Notes: a model not told the origin generated them from the sequence alone. DNA of 64,000 nt from Paenibacillus alkalitolerans (GCF_016482785.1 NZ_JAEMXM010000005.1:62001-126000), one strand, 5' to 3'. Shown: positions 26,440 through 36,104, counted from the stretch's first letter. Numbers and translations: made by a program.

Positions 26440-26473
26440 ACCGCTAATTTCCTTTACGGAACTAGCGGTTTTG
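26440..26473 (+). terminator. Rho-independent terminator of the membrane AraC gene
   Basis: ACCGCTA (26440-26446) pairs with TAGCGGT (26463-26469), with inner TTCC/GGAA pairs, followed by TTT. An intron remnant begins exactly at the end of the T-run. Confidence 0.8.
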
Positions 26474-26800
26474 TGCGCTTGGCGGCGCAATCGACTAAAG
26501 AGTGAAAGTCTCTAATATACCGTGAGGCGGCGGAAGTACATAGCTGACGCTCAGTGCATAGTCCGTTAGGATATGTGCGGAGGGTGCGAAGGCAAATCCC
26601 GGAACAGGCGGCATATAACCATGTTGGCTGGCGGAGCTAGATAACCCTGCAAAACAAGGGAATGTCTAATACTACCCTAGGCTCCGAAAGTGAAGAGGAC
26701 TGGGTTCGGGGGAAAGTCGATTGACGTGACCGAAAAGACAACGGCTATGAATGGTGAGAAGTCATACGAAGGGATAGTAACAGAAGGGATGTTTTCCAGA
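26473..26800 (+). mobile_element. Group IIC intron remnant (5' part, no reverse transcriptase)
   Basis: The segment opens with GTGCGC, the group II 5' end type, and has domain I-like features in the order seen in bacterial IIC introns: a short GAGTGAAAGTCTC hairpin, a GGAGGGTGCGAAGGCAAATCCC block, a TGCAAAACAAGG block and GAAGTCATACGAAGG near the end. It lies immediately downstream of a terminator stem and T-run, the known target of class C introns. No reverse transcriptase frame and no domain V/VI follow, so it is truncated and inactive. The 3' limit is approximate. Confidence 0.75.
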
Positions 26801-26808
26801 CAAAATCG

Positions 26809-26849
26809 TTTAATTGGAACACCCGCCGGGAAAGGGTGTTCCAATTAAA
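26809..26849 (-). terminator. Terminator hairpin of the dehydrogenase operon
   Basis: A perfect 16-bp stem, TTTAATTGGAACACCC (26809-26824) and GGGTGTTCCAATTAAA (26834-26849), lies 17 bases after the stop of the minus-strand gene. The minus strand continues with CGATTTTG. Confidence 0.7.
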
Positions 26850-26866
26850 TCTGTATTCCCAAATCC

Positions 26867-27940
26867 TTACGTTACCCGAATAGCCTTCTCCTGCGCTTTC
26901 AGACACAGTTCTGCCGCCATGAAGGCATGCGCTTGCGTCATGGCTTTCTCGGTCCGATGCAAACAGTCTAGGATCAACTCGCCGAAGAAGGGATATCCTA
27001 CCTTACCGTCCACATGAAAATGATATTCGCCTTCTTTATTGACCAGATATACATGGTTGCTGGAACGGTCGCGAGCGATATCAATATACTTTCTTAGCTC
27101 GATGTACCCTTCGGTTCCCAAAATCAGCGTGCGCCCGTCCCCCCAAGTCCCTAACCCGTCCGGGGTAAGCCAGTCTACCCGGAAGTATTGCGTAGCTCCG
27201 TTATCCCCTAATAGCGTAGCGTCGCCGAAATCCTCAAGCTCAGGGTATTCGGGACAATGATAGTTAGCGACCTTGCTGTGAAGCACCTCTGCCTTCTTAC
27301 AACCGGCATAATAGAGGAATTGCTCGACTTGGTGGCTGCCGATATCGCACAGGATCCCTCCGTAGTGTTCCCTTTGGAAGAACCATTCCGGTCGGGAAGG
27401 TGCATTCAGGCGGTGCGGACCGAACCCCGTCACTTGCACCACCCGCCCGATCGCGCCTTGCTCGACGAGCTGGCCGGCGTACACCGCCGATTCCACGTGC
27501 AGCCTCTCGCTGTAGTACACCATGTATTTCCTACCGGTTTCGCGAACCTTGGTCCGGGCCGCATTCAACTGTTCCAACGTCGTGAAGGGCGTCTTGTCCG
27601 TAAAGTAGTCTTTTCCAGCGTCCATAGCTCGCAATCCGAGCGCGCAGCGTTCGGAAGGGACTGCTGCAGCGGCGATCTGGCGAACCTCGGGGTCGGAAAG
27701 AACCTCCTCCTCCGAAGACGCTATTTTTACTTGGGGGAAAGACCTGGCGAAAGCCTTTGCCTTGGCACGGTCACGGTCGTACACCCACTTTACCGATGCG
27801 CCCGCTTCGAGCAGTCCGTTTACCATCCCGTAAATGTGGCCGTGGTCGAGGGCAACCGCGGCAATGATAAACTCACCCGGCTTAACCACCGGATTGGGTT
27901 TCCCTTTTGGGGCATAGTTCATTCCGTCGCTTTTCTGCAT
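26867..27940 (-). CDS. Gfo/Idh/MocA-family oxidoreductase
   Basis: 357 residues, cytoplasmic. The Rossmann N-terminal half carries an unusual AVALDHGHIYGM in place of a classical GxGxxG, and the catalytic EKP motif appears as DKTP (residues ~112-115). The C-terminal half is the usual alpha/beta domain with GGILCDIGSHQVEQFLYYAG. GGAGGC precedes the ATG. It follows the second dehydrogenase gene by 26 bases on the same strand. Members of this family oxidise or reduce sugars or uronic acids with NAD(P), which would suit downstream processing of imported sugars; the substrate cannot be read from sequence. A fragment of a homologue lies at 36214-36280. Confidence 0.9.
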   Translation of the reverse strand: MQKSDGMNYAPKGKPNPVVKPGEFIIAAVALDHGHIYGMVNGLLEAGASVKWVYDRDRAKAKAFARSFPQVKIASSEEEVLSDPEVRQIAAAAVPSERCALGLRAMDAGKDYFTDKTPFTTLEQLNAARTKVRETGRKYMVYYSERLHVESAVYAGQLVEQGAIGRVVQVTGFGPHRLNAPSRPEWFFQREHYGGILCDIGSHQVEQFLYYAGCKKAEVLHSKVANYHCPEYPELEDFGDATLLGDNGATQYFRVDWLTPDGLGTWGDGRTLILGTEGYIELRKYIDIARDRSSNHVYLVNKEGEYHFHVDGKVGYPFFGELILDCLHRTEKAMTQAHAFMAAELCLKAQEKAIRVT

Positions 27941-27966
27941 TTCTTTATGCCTCCATGGTTATATAT

Positions 27967-29124
27967 TTATTTTTCGTCGTAATTTCTTCCTGTCGTAATC
28001 TTCAGATCCGAAAAATTTTCGATACTGTTGCCCTTCTTGTAGAAATAAGGTACATTCCGCTTCACGCCTTCTTGCGTATAGAAAGGATCGTCCGCTTGCA
28101 ACGGGAGTTGGACATTCTCGCCCGTGCTTGCGGATTTGTAGATGCTCATAATCATTTCCAACGTGCTCCGGCCGCTCACTCCGTCGATTAATACCGGCGC
28201 TCCGGTTTCGATCGCGGTCAACACATTGTCGATCTGAGCGGTGTGACCTTCGTAAGGGAGATCCGGCAATTCGTCGTAGTATCGTTGAAGCTTCTCTTCC
28301 AACTCCCGGTCGCGCTCGGGAAACCCGTTCGGCAAGGAAGCGGAAGCCGTTACTCTCCACGGCGCGGAGATTCGGGCATGTTGACCTTGGAAAATAAGCT
28401 GCTGCTCTTCGCCATGATGAACGACGGAGCTTGTAATTTGTCCCAAGGCTCCGTTCGGGTACCGAAGCATCGCAATGGACAAATCCTCCACCTCCGCATT
28501 GTCATGCGCGACGTTACTCATGTAGGCTTGGACTTGGCTCGGACGGCCCAGCATCCAAAGCAGGGCATCGATGTGATGAACCGCATGATTCAGCGTGGGG
28601 CCGCCGCCCTCCTTCTCCCAAGTGCCGCGCCACCATAAGTCGTAATAACAATGGCCCCGCCACCAGAAAGAATCCACTTGGGCATGCAGAATTTTACCCG
28701 CCAAGCCGCTTTCCAACACGTGTTTCAGTTTCATAATCGGGTTTCTGAATCGATTTTGAGCAATTACGGACAATACCTTGCCGCTCTTCTGCGCAGCTTC
28801 GATCATTTCATCGCATTCTTGCAAGGATGCTGCCATAGGTTTTTCTACGATGACATGGCAACCTGCATCCAAGAAATCGATAGTAACTGGCGCATGAACA
28901 TAAGGAGGCATACAAACGGAAACCAAATCGATCCCGTCCTCAAGCAACTCCTTGTAATCTTTTACGACTTTCGCGTCCAGTCCGTACTGCTTCCGCTTCG
29001 CCTCCGCCTTCTCGGGGTAAAGATCACATAAGGCAACGATTTTACAGCGGTCCTTGAACTGCAAATACCCTTCGATATGAGCGGGCGAAATCGCTCCCGT
29101 GCCGATAATCGCGACTTTAAGCAT
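27967..29124 (-). CDS. Gfo/Idh/MocA-family oxidoreductase
   Basis: 385 residues. A classical dinucleotide fold starts the protein (VAIIGTGAISPAHIEGY), and the conserved VIVEKPMAAS places the catalytic-region lysine near residue 95. GGPTLNHAVHHIDALLWMLG is the family's conserved helix. GGGAGGA precedes the ATG. First gene of a two-gene operon with the dehydrogenase at 26867, divergent from the AraC gene at 29284. It probably oxidises or reduces a sugar or sugar acid; cofactor preference is not evident. Confidence 0.93.
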   Translation of the reverse strand: MLKVAIIGTGAISPAHIEGYLQFKDRCKIVALCDLYPEKAEAKRKQYGLDAKVVKDYKELLEDGIDLVSVCMPPYVHAPVTIDFLDAGCHVIVEKPMAASLQECDEMIEAAQKSGKVLSVIAQNRFRNPIMKLKHVLESGLAGKILHAQVDSFWWRGHCYYDLWWRGTWEKEGGGPTLNHAVHHIDALLWMLGRPSQVQAYMSNVAHDNAEVEDLSIAMLRYPNGALGQITSSVVHHGEEQQLIFQGQHARISAPWRVTASASLPNGFPERDRELEEKLQRYYDELPDLPYEGHTAQIDNVLTAIETGAPVLIDGVSGRSTLEMIMSIYKSASTGENVQLPLQADDPFYTQEGVKRNVPYFYKKGNSIENFSDLKITTGRNYDEK

Positions 29125-29283
29125 TCATTGTTTCCTCCCAAGCGTTAGTCTCCCAATACAAAGATCGTACCCGAAGCGGCACTGCAAATGTAATTCGCCA
29201 TGGGGGAAAAAATAACACTAGATTGCGGTTTTTGTGGTATATTCGGTTTGAACACGGAAACGATGATAAAGGGGGCGAACCGC

Positions 29284-29736
29284 TTGCCGTTCATTGCCAG
29301 TAACTATAGCGAGTCACCGTCGTACTTGTTTCTTGTCACCCTATTTCGCTCATTAAAGCAAATATGGGATAAGAGGAAAGAGCTCGGCCCAACCTACAAG
29401 ACCCGTCGCAAAAATCATCAGGTAGAACATATATTAAGCTGGATCGAAACCAACTACACCGTTCCTTACCGATTGGACGATATGGCCAAGTCATTGCATC
29501 TGTCTCCTTACCATTTGTCGCATCTCTTCAAAGAGGCTACAGGAATCAGCATCTCGGAATACATTGCAACCCGAAGGATTCATCAATCCGTTCTGCTGTT
29601 AACGACAACAAAAAAACCGATCTCGCTCATCGCGAAGGAGATCGGATTAATGAACAGCTCTTATTTTTGTAAATTGTTCAAGTCGCACATGGGGATCACG
29701 CCGCATCAATATCGAAGAAAGTGGATGAGCACCTAA
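29284..29736 (+). CDS. Short AraC-family regulator, HTH domain only
   Basis: 150 residues from TTG 29284, which has AAGGGGG at good spacing. An ATG at 29200 in frame has no ribosome site and would lie upstream of an extended -10 (TGGTATATT, 29235-29243). The last ~100 residues are an AraC double helix-turn-helix (YRLDDMAKSLHLSPYHLSHLF; NSSYFCKLFKSHMGITPHQYRR). The N-terminal sensor domain usual for this family is missing, leaving only a ~50-residue segment. It may be a natural short form or a gene that lost its 5' part. It lies divergent from the dehydrogenase operon. Confidence 0.75.
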   Translation: MPFIASNYSESPSYLFLVTLFRSLKQIWDKRKELGPTYKTRRKNHQVEHILSWIETNYTVPYRLDDMAKSLHLSPYHLSHLFKEATGISISEYIATRRIHQSVLLLTTTKKPISLIAKEIGLMNSSYFCKLFKSHMGITPHQYRRKWMST

Positions 29737-29776
29737 AATACTTGGGGGTATACTCTTTCACCGCACAAAGTCCCCC

Positions 29777-32146
29777 TTATGTAACGGCCGATTCCCTTCT
29801 ACTCGAAATACTCTCTTTATATTTACCGGGGGTGATTCCCTCTACTTTCTTAAACACTCGGATGAACGCGGTATCACTTGTATATCCTACCATTTTGGCA
29901 ATTTTTGAAATCGTAAATTCAGGATCCTCCATGAGTTTCTTAGCGTGTTCCATGCGTACGATCGTCAGATAATCGCTTATGTTCTGGCCGCTCATTTTTT
30001 TGAAAAAATGTGATATATATTGTGGTGTGATTTGCAAATGCTCGGATAACAAATTCAGGCTCATATTTGGCTCGGCAAAATTAGCTTCGATGTAAGATTG
30101 AATTTGCTGGAGAAGCTGTTCGCTGTGGTCGCTCCGCTCCATCTTAAACGACTCGGCCGCCGATAGATACAAGCTCTTTGCTTTTTCAAACATCTCCTCC
30201 GTTGTTTTACAGGATAGTAGTACACGCACAGGGTCGATCCCAGCTTCGGAAAGTCTCTGGTAGGCAATCGTATTCGAATTCAGTATGCGCAGCAGAGTTC
30301 CGGCAAGACTGAATAACAAGCATCTTCCGAGCTCGGGAGTTATGGATTCATCGCGAAAATTCATCTCAAACAATCGTGTAAGCAACATGACAACTTGCTC
30401 TTTGTCACCGCTTCGGATACTGTTCATTAACTGCAGTTCGGTTTCTACAGGGTAATGATACTTCAGCTTCTCCTGACGAATATCATGAAAGTAAAAAATC
30501 GACTGATTTCCGTTTACCATCTTGTACTCCAAAGCAGCGGTCGCTTCCAAGTAGGCTTCTCCAAGTTGATATTGTCCTTGATGAACTCCGCTTACGGCAA
30601 AGCTGATATCGAGCTTAAATCGGCCTTCCAAAATTTGTTGCAATTCTGAAACGATATTTCCGATCCGACATTTAGGGTGGTCCAACCGTTCCGGTATAAG
30701 GTTAACGATCATTGCCAATTGATCTTTTTCTAATTCTATCGTATGGATTGTATGAGAATCGTAGACAGAATCTTCGGCCAAATTAGAGATAACGAACCGC
30801 GCAAGTGCCCATTGTTTTTCACTTTGGTCGGGTGCGAATCGAGACAAGTTATCTATATGAACGAGAATAACGACAAAATGAGGAAATGGAAATCGAATTC
30901 CCATGAATTCTAGCGACTGGATCATTTGCTCAGGAGATTCAAAATAGCCATGAAGCACTCGGTGTAAATAGTTAGAACGCAGAATGGGCAATTGTTGAGT
31001 GAGCTTGTGTTTAATATGTTTTTCTTCATCCCAAGACACATTCATCATTTCCATAATGTAGTCAAATTCATTCACGGCAGGCTTATGCGGATGAGGCATC
31101 CTGGATGATATGGACTCTACGATTCTTTTAATAGGGAAATAATTCCGATATGTGATTGCATAGGCACCGACGCCACCCATAAAGATGCACAAGATTAGAA
31201 GCCACAAAGCAAGCTGTTCCATCTGCTTTACTTTTTGAAAGTATAAGTCCAAAGGCATCACGGCTATATAGTACCATCCAAGTTCTCCAGAGGTTGTGAA
31301 CGATACCATCATACTTTGGCCATCCAACATATAATTGAGTATACCTGATTGAGACGTAAATTCATTCACTATTGAGGCAGGCAAGGGAACTGCTCCCGGT
31401 GTATTACTGAGGATTTCACGCTGTTTGTTTACGACATAAACAGAACTTCCGTTCGCCAACTCGATTTGTCGTGTCATCTCGTGAATCTTCGTTTCATCAA
31501 TCAAAATCGTAAGGTTTCCTTTTATATCCGACGAGTCTTCGACCGGCAATGATTGCATGTATGGAATCACTTTTAGCGGCGCTTCGTTTAGGCTTCCATG
31601 TCGCTGTAAGGTAGAGACCGGCATGTACGATTGACTATGATAGCTGGTCATGAGCTTACGCCATTCCTCATAGGCTAGATTCTCGAAAGAATAATATTTG
31701 TCATAAAAGGTATTGGAATCCGTCACGAGATTCGGCTTGATCACGGAATCGCTTCGATCCAAGAAAATATAAAAATCGTGAACAAAACTGCTAATGATAT
31801 TAGGGTATACTTTCAAATAATCTCTCGTAAACTCCACTAAAAGATATCGTTGCGACAAGTCATTATTTTTCGTTTCCAGCAAATATCCGAGTTTAGGATT
31901 GAGTATAATCTGATGAGATAGCTGTTCAACTTCATTAAAATTGCTATCTAAACTAAGACGAAGCTGCTCCAGCATCGCCAGATTGGATCGTTCCGCATTT
32001 GATTTCATAATATGATCGATGTTTGTATAGAAAACAAACCAGAGTATGACCGGAAGAAGAAGCAGAAGACAATTGGAAACAAGCATCCTGATGAATATGC
32101 TTCTTCTGTTGCTTCCAGCATATTTTCTTCGCATGATTGACATCAT
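29777..32146 (-). CDS. Membrane-bound AraC-type transcriptional regulator
   Basis: 789 residues from ATG 32146, which has GGGAG eight bases upstream; the GTG at 32155 overlaps that site. A first membrane helix (VSNCLLLLLPVILWFVFY) near the N-terminus and a second (LALWLLILCIFMGGVGAYAITY) near residue 310 enclose an extracellular sensor region. A long cytoplasmic middle region leads to a C-terminal AraC double helix-turn-helix (MSLNLLSEHLQITPQYISHFF; TAFIRVFKKVEGITPGKYK). Overall architecture matches the protein at 24091. It lies downstream of the transporter operon 35772-32233 on the same strand, separated by a hairpin, and probably regulates it. Confidence 0.9.
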   Translation of the reverse strand: MMSIMRRKYAGSNRRSIFIRMLVSNCLLLLLPVILWFVFYTNIDHIMKSNAERSNLAMLEQLRLSLDSNFNEVEQLSHQIILNPKLGYLLETKNNDLSQRYLLVEFTRDYLKVYPNIISSFVHDFYIFLDRSDSVIKPNLVTDSNTFYDKYYSFENLAYEEWRKLMTSYHSQSYMPVSTLQRHGSLNEAPLKVIPYMQSLPVEDSSDIKGNLTILIDETKIHEMTRQIELANGSSVYVVNKQREILSNTPGAVPLPASIVNEFTSQSGILNYMLDGQSMMVSFTTSGELGWYYIAVMPLDLYFQKVKQMEQLALWLLILCIFMGGVGAYAITYRNYFPIKRIVESISSRMPHPHKPAVNEFDYIMEMMNVSWDEEKHIKHKLTQQLPILRSNYLHRVLHGYFESPEQMIQSLEFMGIRFPFPHFVVILVHIDNLSRFAPDQSEKQWALARFVISNLAEDSVYDSHTIHTIELEKDQLAMIVNLIPERLDHPKCRIGNIVSELQQILEGRFKLDISFAVSGVHQGQYQLGEAYLEATAALEYKMVNGNQSIFYFHDIRQEKLKYHYPVETELQLMNSIRSGDKEQVVMLLTRLFEMNFRDESITPELGRCLLFSLAGTLLRILNSNTIAYQRLSEAGIDPVRVLLSCKTTEEMFEKAKSLYLSAAESFKMERSDHSEQLLQQIQSYIEANFAEPNMSLNLLSEHLQITPQYISHFFKKMSGQNISDYLTIVRMEHAKKLMEDPEFTISKIAKMVGYTSDTAFIRVFKKVEGITPGKYKESISSRRESAVT

Positions 32147-32168
32147 TGCAGTCACTCCCAGTAGAGAG

Positions 32169-32209
32169 AAGCTTGCTCTGCCCTGTGAGAATTCGACAAG
32201 AGCAAGCTT
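32169..32209 (-). terminator. Hairpin between permease and regulator genes
   Basis: AAGCTTGCTCT (32169-32179) and AGAGCAAGCTT (32199-32209) form a perfect 11-bp stem. No long T-run follows on the minus strand, so partial read-through into the regulator gene is possible. Confidence 0.6.
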
Positions 32210-32232
32210 GGTTCCTTCATTGGATCATCGGC

Positions 32233-33114
32233 TCATTCTTTTAACGCACCAATCAGGACACCGTGCACAAAGTATTTCTGCAAAAATGGATATAGGCACA
32301 ATATCGGTAATGTGGAGACGATAATGCTCGCATATTTAATCGTGATCCCGATGTCCAGTCGATCTCCAGCCGCTGCATTGGTTGTCATGCTGTCGGTGCT
32401 GTTCGAGATAAGGATTTCCCGAAGCACAAGCTGAAGGGGGAATAAATCTCGATCGCGTATATATATTAAAGCGTTAAAATACGAATTCCAATGACCGACC
32501 GCATACCATAAAATCATCACAGCGATAACGGGCATCGAAAGCGGAACAATGATTCTGCTCATGATTACCCAATCATTCGCACCGTCGATCCGCGCGGATT
32601 CCTCCAAACTTACAGGTACACCTTGAAATGCGGTTCGCATGATGATTAAGTTAAACGAATTGATTGCCCCAGGCAACAGAAGTGCCCATGGCGTGTCCAA
32701 CATGCCGAGATTGTTAACTAACAGAAACGTCGGAATAAGCCCCCCATTGAATACCATCGTGATCACGATGATGAACATGATTGCATTGTTGAAATAAACG
32801 TTGCGGCGGGAAAGCGCATAGGCGCCAAGCGTTGTCATGAACAGGTTAATTGCCGTGCCTACAGTGACATAGAATATGGTGTTCCGGTAGCCGGTTAAAA
32901 TCATTGGGTTATCCATAACAGCTTTATACGCCTCTAGGTTAAACCCTAGCGGGTATAAAAGCATACCGCGAAACCGGGTTATTTCTGCTGGATCACTTAA
33001 AGAAGCGAAAAGAACGTAGAGGAACGGGTACAACGTAACAAAGCAAAGAAGCAGCATGAAACACGTATTGAAGCCCGAGAAAACGAAATCTCCAAAATTA
33101 CGTTTGTAAAGCAT
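32233..33114 (-). CDS. ytcP: CUT1 sugar ABC transporter permease, YtcP/LplC-type
   Basis: 293 residues from ATG 33114, chosen for the GGAGGG ribosome site; an upstream in-frame start at 33147 would overlap the preceding gene. Six predicted helices; EAA loop ESARIDGANDWVIMSRIIVPLS. The C-terminus ends in the family-typical FVHGVLIGALKE. It is the third gene of the lipoprotein-permease-permease operon on this strand and is more distant from the three near-identical cassette permeases elsewhere in the window. Confidence 0.92.
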   Translation of the reverse strand: MLYKRNFGDFVFSGFNTCFMLLLCFVTLYPFLYVLFASLSDPAEITRFRGMLLYPLGFNLEAYKAVMDNPMILTGYRNTIFYVTVGTAINLFMTTLGAYALSRRNVYFNNAIMFIIVITMVFNGGLIPTFLLVNNLGMLDTPWALLLPGAINSFNLIIMRTAFQGVPVSLEESARIDGANDWVIMSRIIVPLSMPVIAVMILWYAVGHWNSYFNALIYIRDRDLFPLQLVLREILISNSTDSMTTNAAAGDRLDIGITIKYASIIVSTLPILCLYPFLQKYFVHGVLIGALKE

Positions 33115-33127
33115 TCCGACCCTCCGT

Positions 33128-34090
33128 TCACCACAATTTATTTTCACTCGTTCGTTTGCTAATGGTGTTGGCGAGTGTGATCAATACGAAACTGATGATC
33201 GAATTAAAAAGTCCCACGGCGGCGGTATACCCGAAATCTGCACCGAGAATCCCTTTCCTGTAAACATAAGTAGAAATGACATCCGCCGTTTCATAGGTCA
33301 TCGGATTGTACATTAAGATAATTTTCTCGCTTCCGACGGAAAGCATTGATCCGATGTTTAGGATGAGAAGAATCACAATGGTCGGCATAATCCCGGGTAC
33401 GGTAACGTGCCAGACTTGTCTCCATCTTCCTGCACCGTCCATGCGGGAGGCCTCATACAGTGACGGATCAATTGTAGCGATTGCAGCAAGGTAGATAATA
33501 GAACCCCATCCGATTCCTTGCCAAACGCCAGAGGAGACGTACATGAATCGAAACCACTGGGCCTCTTGCATAAAGGCAATCGGCTCCATTCCGAACATGT
33601 GGAGGATGCTATTCACCAGACCGTCGCGTGCAAAGAAATCAATCATCATTCCCACAACGACCACGATGGAAATAAAGTGAGGGAGATAGCTTATCGTTTG
33701 CACCATACGTTTAAACAGGCCGACACGAATTTCATTGAGCAACAGTGCCAGTATGATTGGCGCAGGGAACGCAAACAGCAATTCATAGACATTAATCAAC
33801 AGTGTGTTTCGGATCAGCCGCCAAAAGTAGTAGTTTGTAAAAAAAGTTTCAAAATGGCGGAAACCAATCCACGGACTACCCCAAATTCCGTCTGCAAGTC
33901 CGTAATCTTTAAAAGCGATTTGTACGCCATACATCGGGCCGTAATGAAAGACAATATAATAAGCAAGAACGGGCAGAAGCATAAGATAAATAAAGCGGTT
34001 GCGAATCAGGTCCCTTTTGATCATGCCCAACTTATTGACTCCCACACGTCGAGTTTCCTGTTGCACAAGATTCTCACGCAAATTATGCAT
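33128..34090 (-). CDS. lplB: CUT1 sugar ABC transporter permease, LplB-type
   Basis: 320 residues, six predicted helices, EAA loop EASRMDGAGRWRQVWHVTVPG. AAGGAGG lies upstream of the ATG. It follows the binding-protein gene with an intervening hairpin and ends 13 bases before the next permease start. As with the other four transporters here there is no adjacent ATPase. Confidence 0.93.
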   Translation of the reverse strand: MHNLRENLVQQETRRVGVNKLGMIKRDLIRNRFIYLMLLPVLAYYIVFHYGPMYGVQIAFKDYGLADGIWGSPWIGFRHFETFFTNYYFWRLIRNTLLINVYELLFAFPAPIILALLLNEIRVGLFKRMVQTISYLPHFISIVVVVGMMIDFFARDGLVNSILHMFGMEPIAFMQEAQWFRFMYVSSGVWQGIGWGSIIYLAAIATIDPSLYEASRMDGAGRWRQVWHVTVPGIMPTIVILLILNIGSMLSVGSEKIILMYNPMTYETADVISTYVYRKGILGADFGYTAAVGLFNSIISFVLITLANTISKRTSENKLW

Positions 34091-34116
34091 GGGCTTTCTC
34101 CTTCCTTACATAACGG

Positions 34117-34145
34117 GGGACGGCAAGGCGCTAACTTGCCGTCCC
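34117..34145 (-). promoter_or_regulatory. Intercistronic stem-loop between lipoprotein and permease genes
   Basis: A perfect 11-bp stem GGGACGGCAAG (34117-34127) and CTTGCCGTCCC (34135-34145) lies between the binding-protein stop and the permease start. Its sequence differs from the hairpins of the other cassettes but its position is the same. Confidence 0.65.
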
Positions 34146-34167
34146 GGTTTTGCAGTTATGTCGTCGT

Positions 34168-35772
34168 TTAGCGCTTGTTATATCGTTCCAACCCGGATTG
34201 CTGGATTTTTATTGCTTCTTCGATGCCCATTTGCTTCAATGTATTCACATATTCATCATACTTATCCAGCGATTCTGCTCCCATTATAAATTTAACGATC
34301 ATCTCGTCCTTATACGTGTTGACATCGTTCATAATCGACGTATATCGACTGTTGTCTTCATTGGCGATCGTAATGGGGGGCATCTTCTTCTCATTCGTGG
34401 GCTCCGTCCAGACCGTTAGAGCCTCTTTTTGCTCCGGTTTGGTTAAATATTGTTCCAAATATCGCATATCTTGCACGAATGGACCCTGAATGGCAGACAT
34501 GACATGCTTTTTAAGGGCTTGCGCAAGCGGCATTCCGTCCGGATTCTTCATTACAGTGTCCGTGAATTTCGGGTATCCATCAACCAACGTATACGTTTCG
34601 CCTTCTTTACCGAAGTTCATGATCATATGTCCTTCATCGCTATACAAATAATCCAGAAATTTCACCGTTTCAGCGATATGCTTATTGTTTCCGGTTATCG
34701 CAGCGAACTGGCCAGTAACGGGATTGTCCTTTTGGCCGAATATCGGTTTATCGCCCGGATTTACTGTCGGATAGGATACGGCAGCCAGCTTGAATTGAGG
34801 ATCCTTCGACGCCATCAAATCCATAAACCTGCCGATACCTGCACCAACCGTCATAACAGCCGCGCCGACCAAATTGCCGGTCATTTTTGCATCGTACATT
34901 TTAGAGTCATTTGCTGCGAAGTCTTTGTCGAGTAACCCTTCCTTATACCATTTGTTCATTGTAGCAAGATATTGCTTAAACTCAGGTTGAATGGGGCCGT
35001 ATTTAACCGTACCGCCCTCAAGATAGAAATCGTTCGGTACCCCGAATGCTCCTGTGAAAGCAATATCCCCTGCCGCAATCATGATTGGGATCTCATCGGC
35101 TTCTCCGTTGCCGTTAGGGTCTTGTTCTTTAAACGCTTTCAAAACCGTATACCATTCATCGATCGTTTTGGGCTCAGTCAACCCTAATTTTTCCAACCAA
35201 TCTTTGCGCAACACTGGCCCCACAAAGGTTTGCAGTTTTTTGTCAGGACGAATGAAAGGGAAACCAATCAAATCCCCATCGTCCGTTGAAGCTTGTTTTC
35301 TCCATTCCGGGTTTTCGTCAAACAGCCTTTTTAAGTTCGGGGCGTTGTCTAGATAGTCATTTAACGGGATGATTTTCCCATCCTTAATAGCTTTCTTTGC
35401 GCCGCCTGGATAGGCGTTCCATCGGTATTCAACGACATCCGGAAGCGATTTCGATGCGACCATCAAATTGAATTGTTCGCTGGTTTGACCTTGGGCGGGA
35501 TGTTGGAATTCTAATGTGACACCGGTATTTTTTACAATTTCTTTATAAGCGGTTATCTCTGCATAGCTTTTCATAATTGCGGCCGCGTCCGCATGCATCT
35601 CTACCCAATACGTTAAGCTGGTCAATGCCTGTGTAGATCCTGTAGATCCTTTGGATCCCGTATCCCCCTGCGTCGTCTTCTCACTGCTGCAACCGATAAT
35701 CGCAGTTGTTGATAATGCCAATATTGAGAGACCGATTGCAAGCTTTCTGAAAATCTTTCTGTTTTTCTGCAT
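34168..35772 (-). CDS. Extracellular sugar-binding lipoprotein (CUT1 ABC transporter)
   Basis: 534 residues. The signal peptide ends in lipobox IIGC with the lipidated cysteine near residue 28, followed by a Ser/Thr/Gly-rich linker and a family 1-type binding domain. AAGGAGG precedes the ATG. First gene of the minus-strand operon that continues with two permeases and, past a hairpin, a membrane AraC regulator. It is clearly diverged from the three cassette lipoproteins, so it probably binds a different sugar. Confidence 0.93.
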   Translation of the reverse strand: MQKNRKIFRKLAIGLSILALSTTAIIGCSSEKTTQGDTGSKGSTGSTQALTSLTYWVEMHADAAAIMKSYAEITAYKEIVKNTGVTLEFQHPAQGQTSEQFNLMVASKSLPDVVEYRWNAYPGGAKKAIKDGKIIPLNDYLDNAPNLKRLFDENPEWRKQASTDDGDLIGFPFIRPDKKLQTFVGPVLRKDWLEKLGLTEPKTIDEWYTVLKAFKEQDPNGNGEADEIPIMIAAGDIAFTGAFGVPNDFYLEGGTVKYGPIQPEFKQYLATMNKWYKEGLLDKDFAANDSKMYDAKMTGNLVGAAVMTVGAGIGRFMDLMASKDPQFKLAAVSYPTVNPGDKPIFGQKDNPVTGQFAAITGNNKHIAETVKFLDYLYSDEGHMIMNFGKEGETYTLVDGYPKFTDTVMKNPDGMPLAQALKKHVMSAIQGPFVQDMRYLEQYLTKPEQKEALTVWTEPTNEKKMPPITIANEDNSRYTSIMNDVNTYKDEMIVKFIMGAESLDKYDEYVNTLKQMGIEEAIKIQQSGLERYNKR

Positions 35773-36104
35773 TCACATTGCTCCTCCTTGTTTCTCATGT
35801 ACTCACATAATCGAGTATACCGACCCCTTGTCGCTACTTAAATCGTATAAAATCGATAATGGACTACCATTTTTTATGATCAAGCATTAGCAAAGTTTAA
35901 ACTCGGCTGACCACATTTAATATGGCAGAGGAAATTGCTTCTTCGGAACGTTGTGCTCAAGCTGGAACACAATGATGCCCCGCACGACTTGTATCATCCA
36001 TTCCTCCAGACGTCTATCGTACGGAACCGTGAAATGCCGGCAACTCGTCCCCAACTGAATAACTCATCCCCGCTTTCCACATTACTGTCATGGCTCAAAA
36101 TAGT

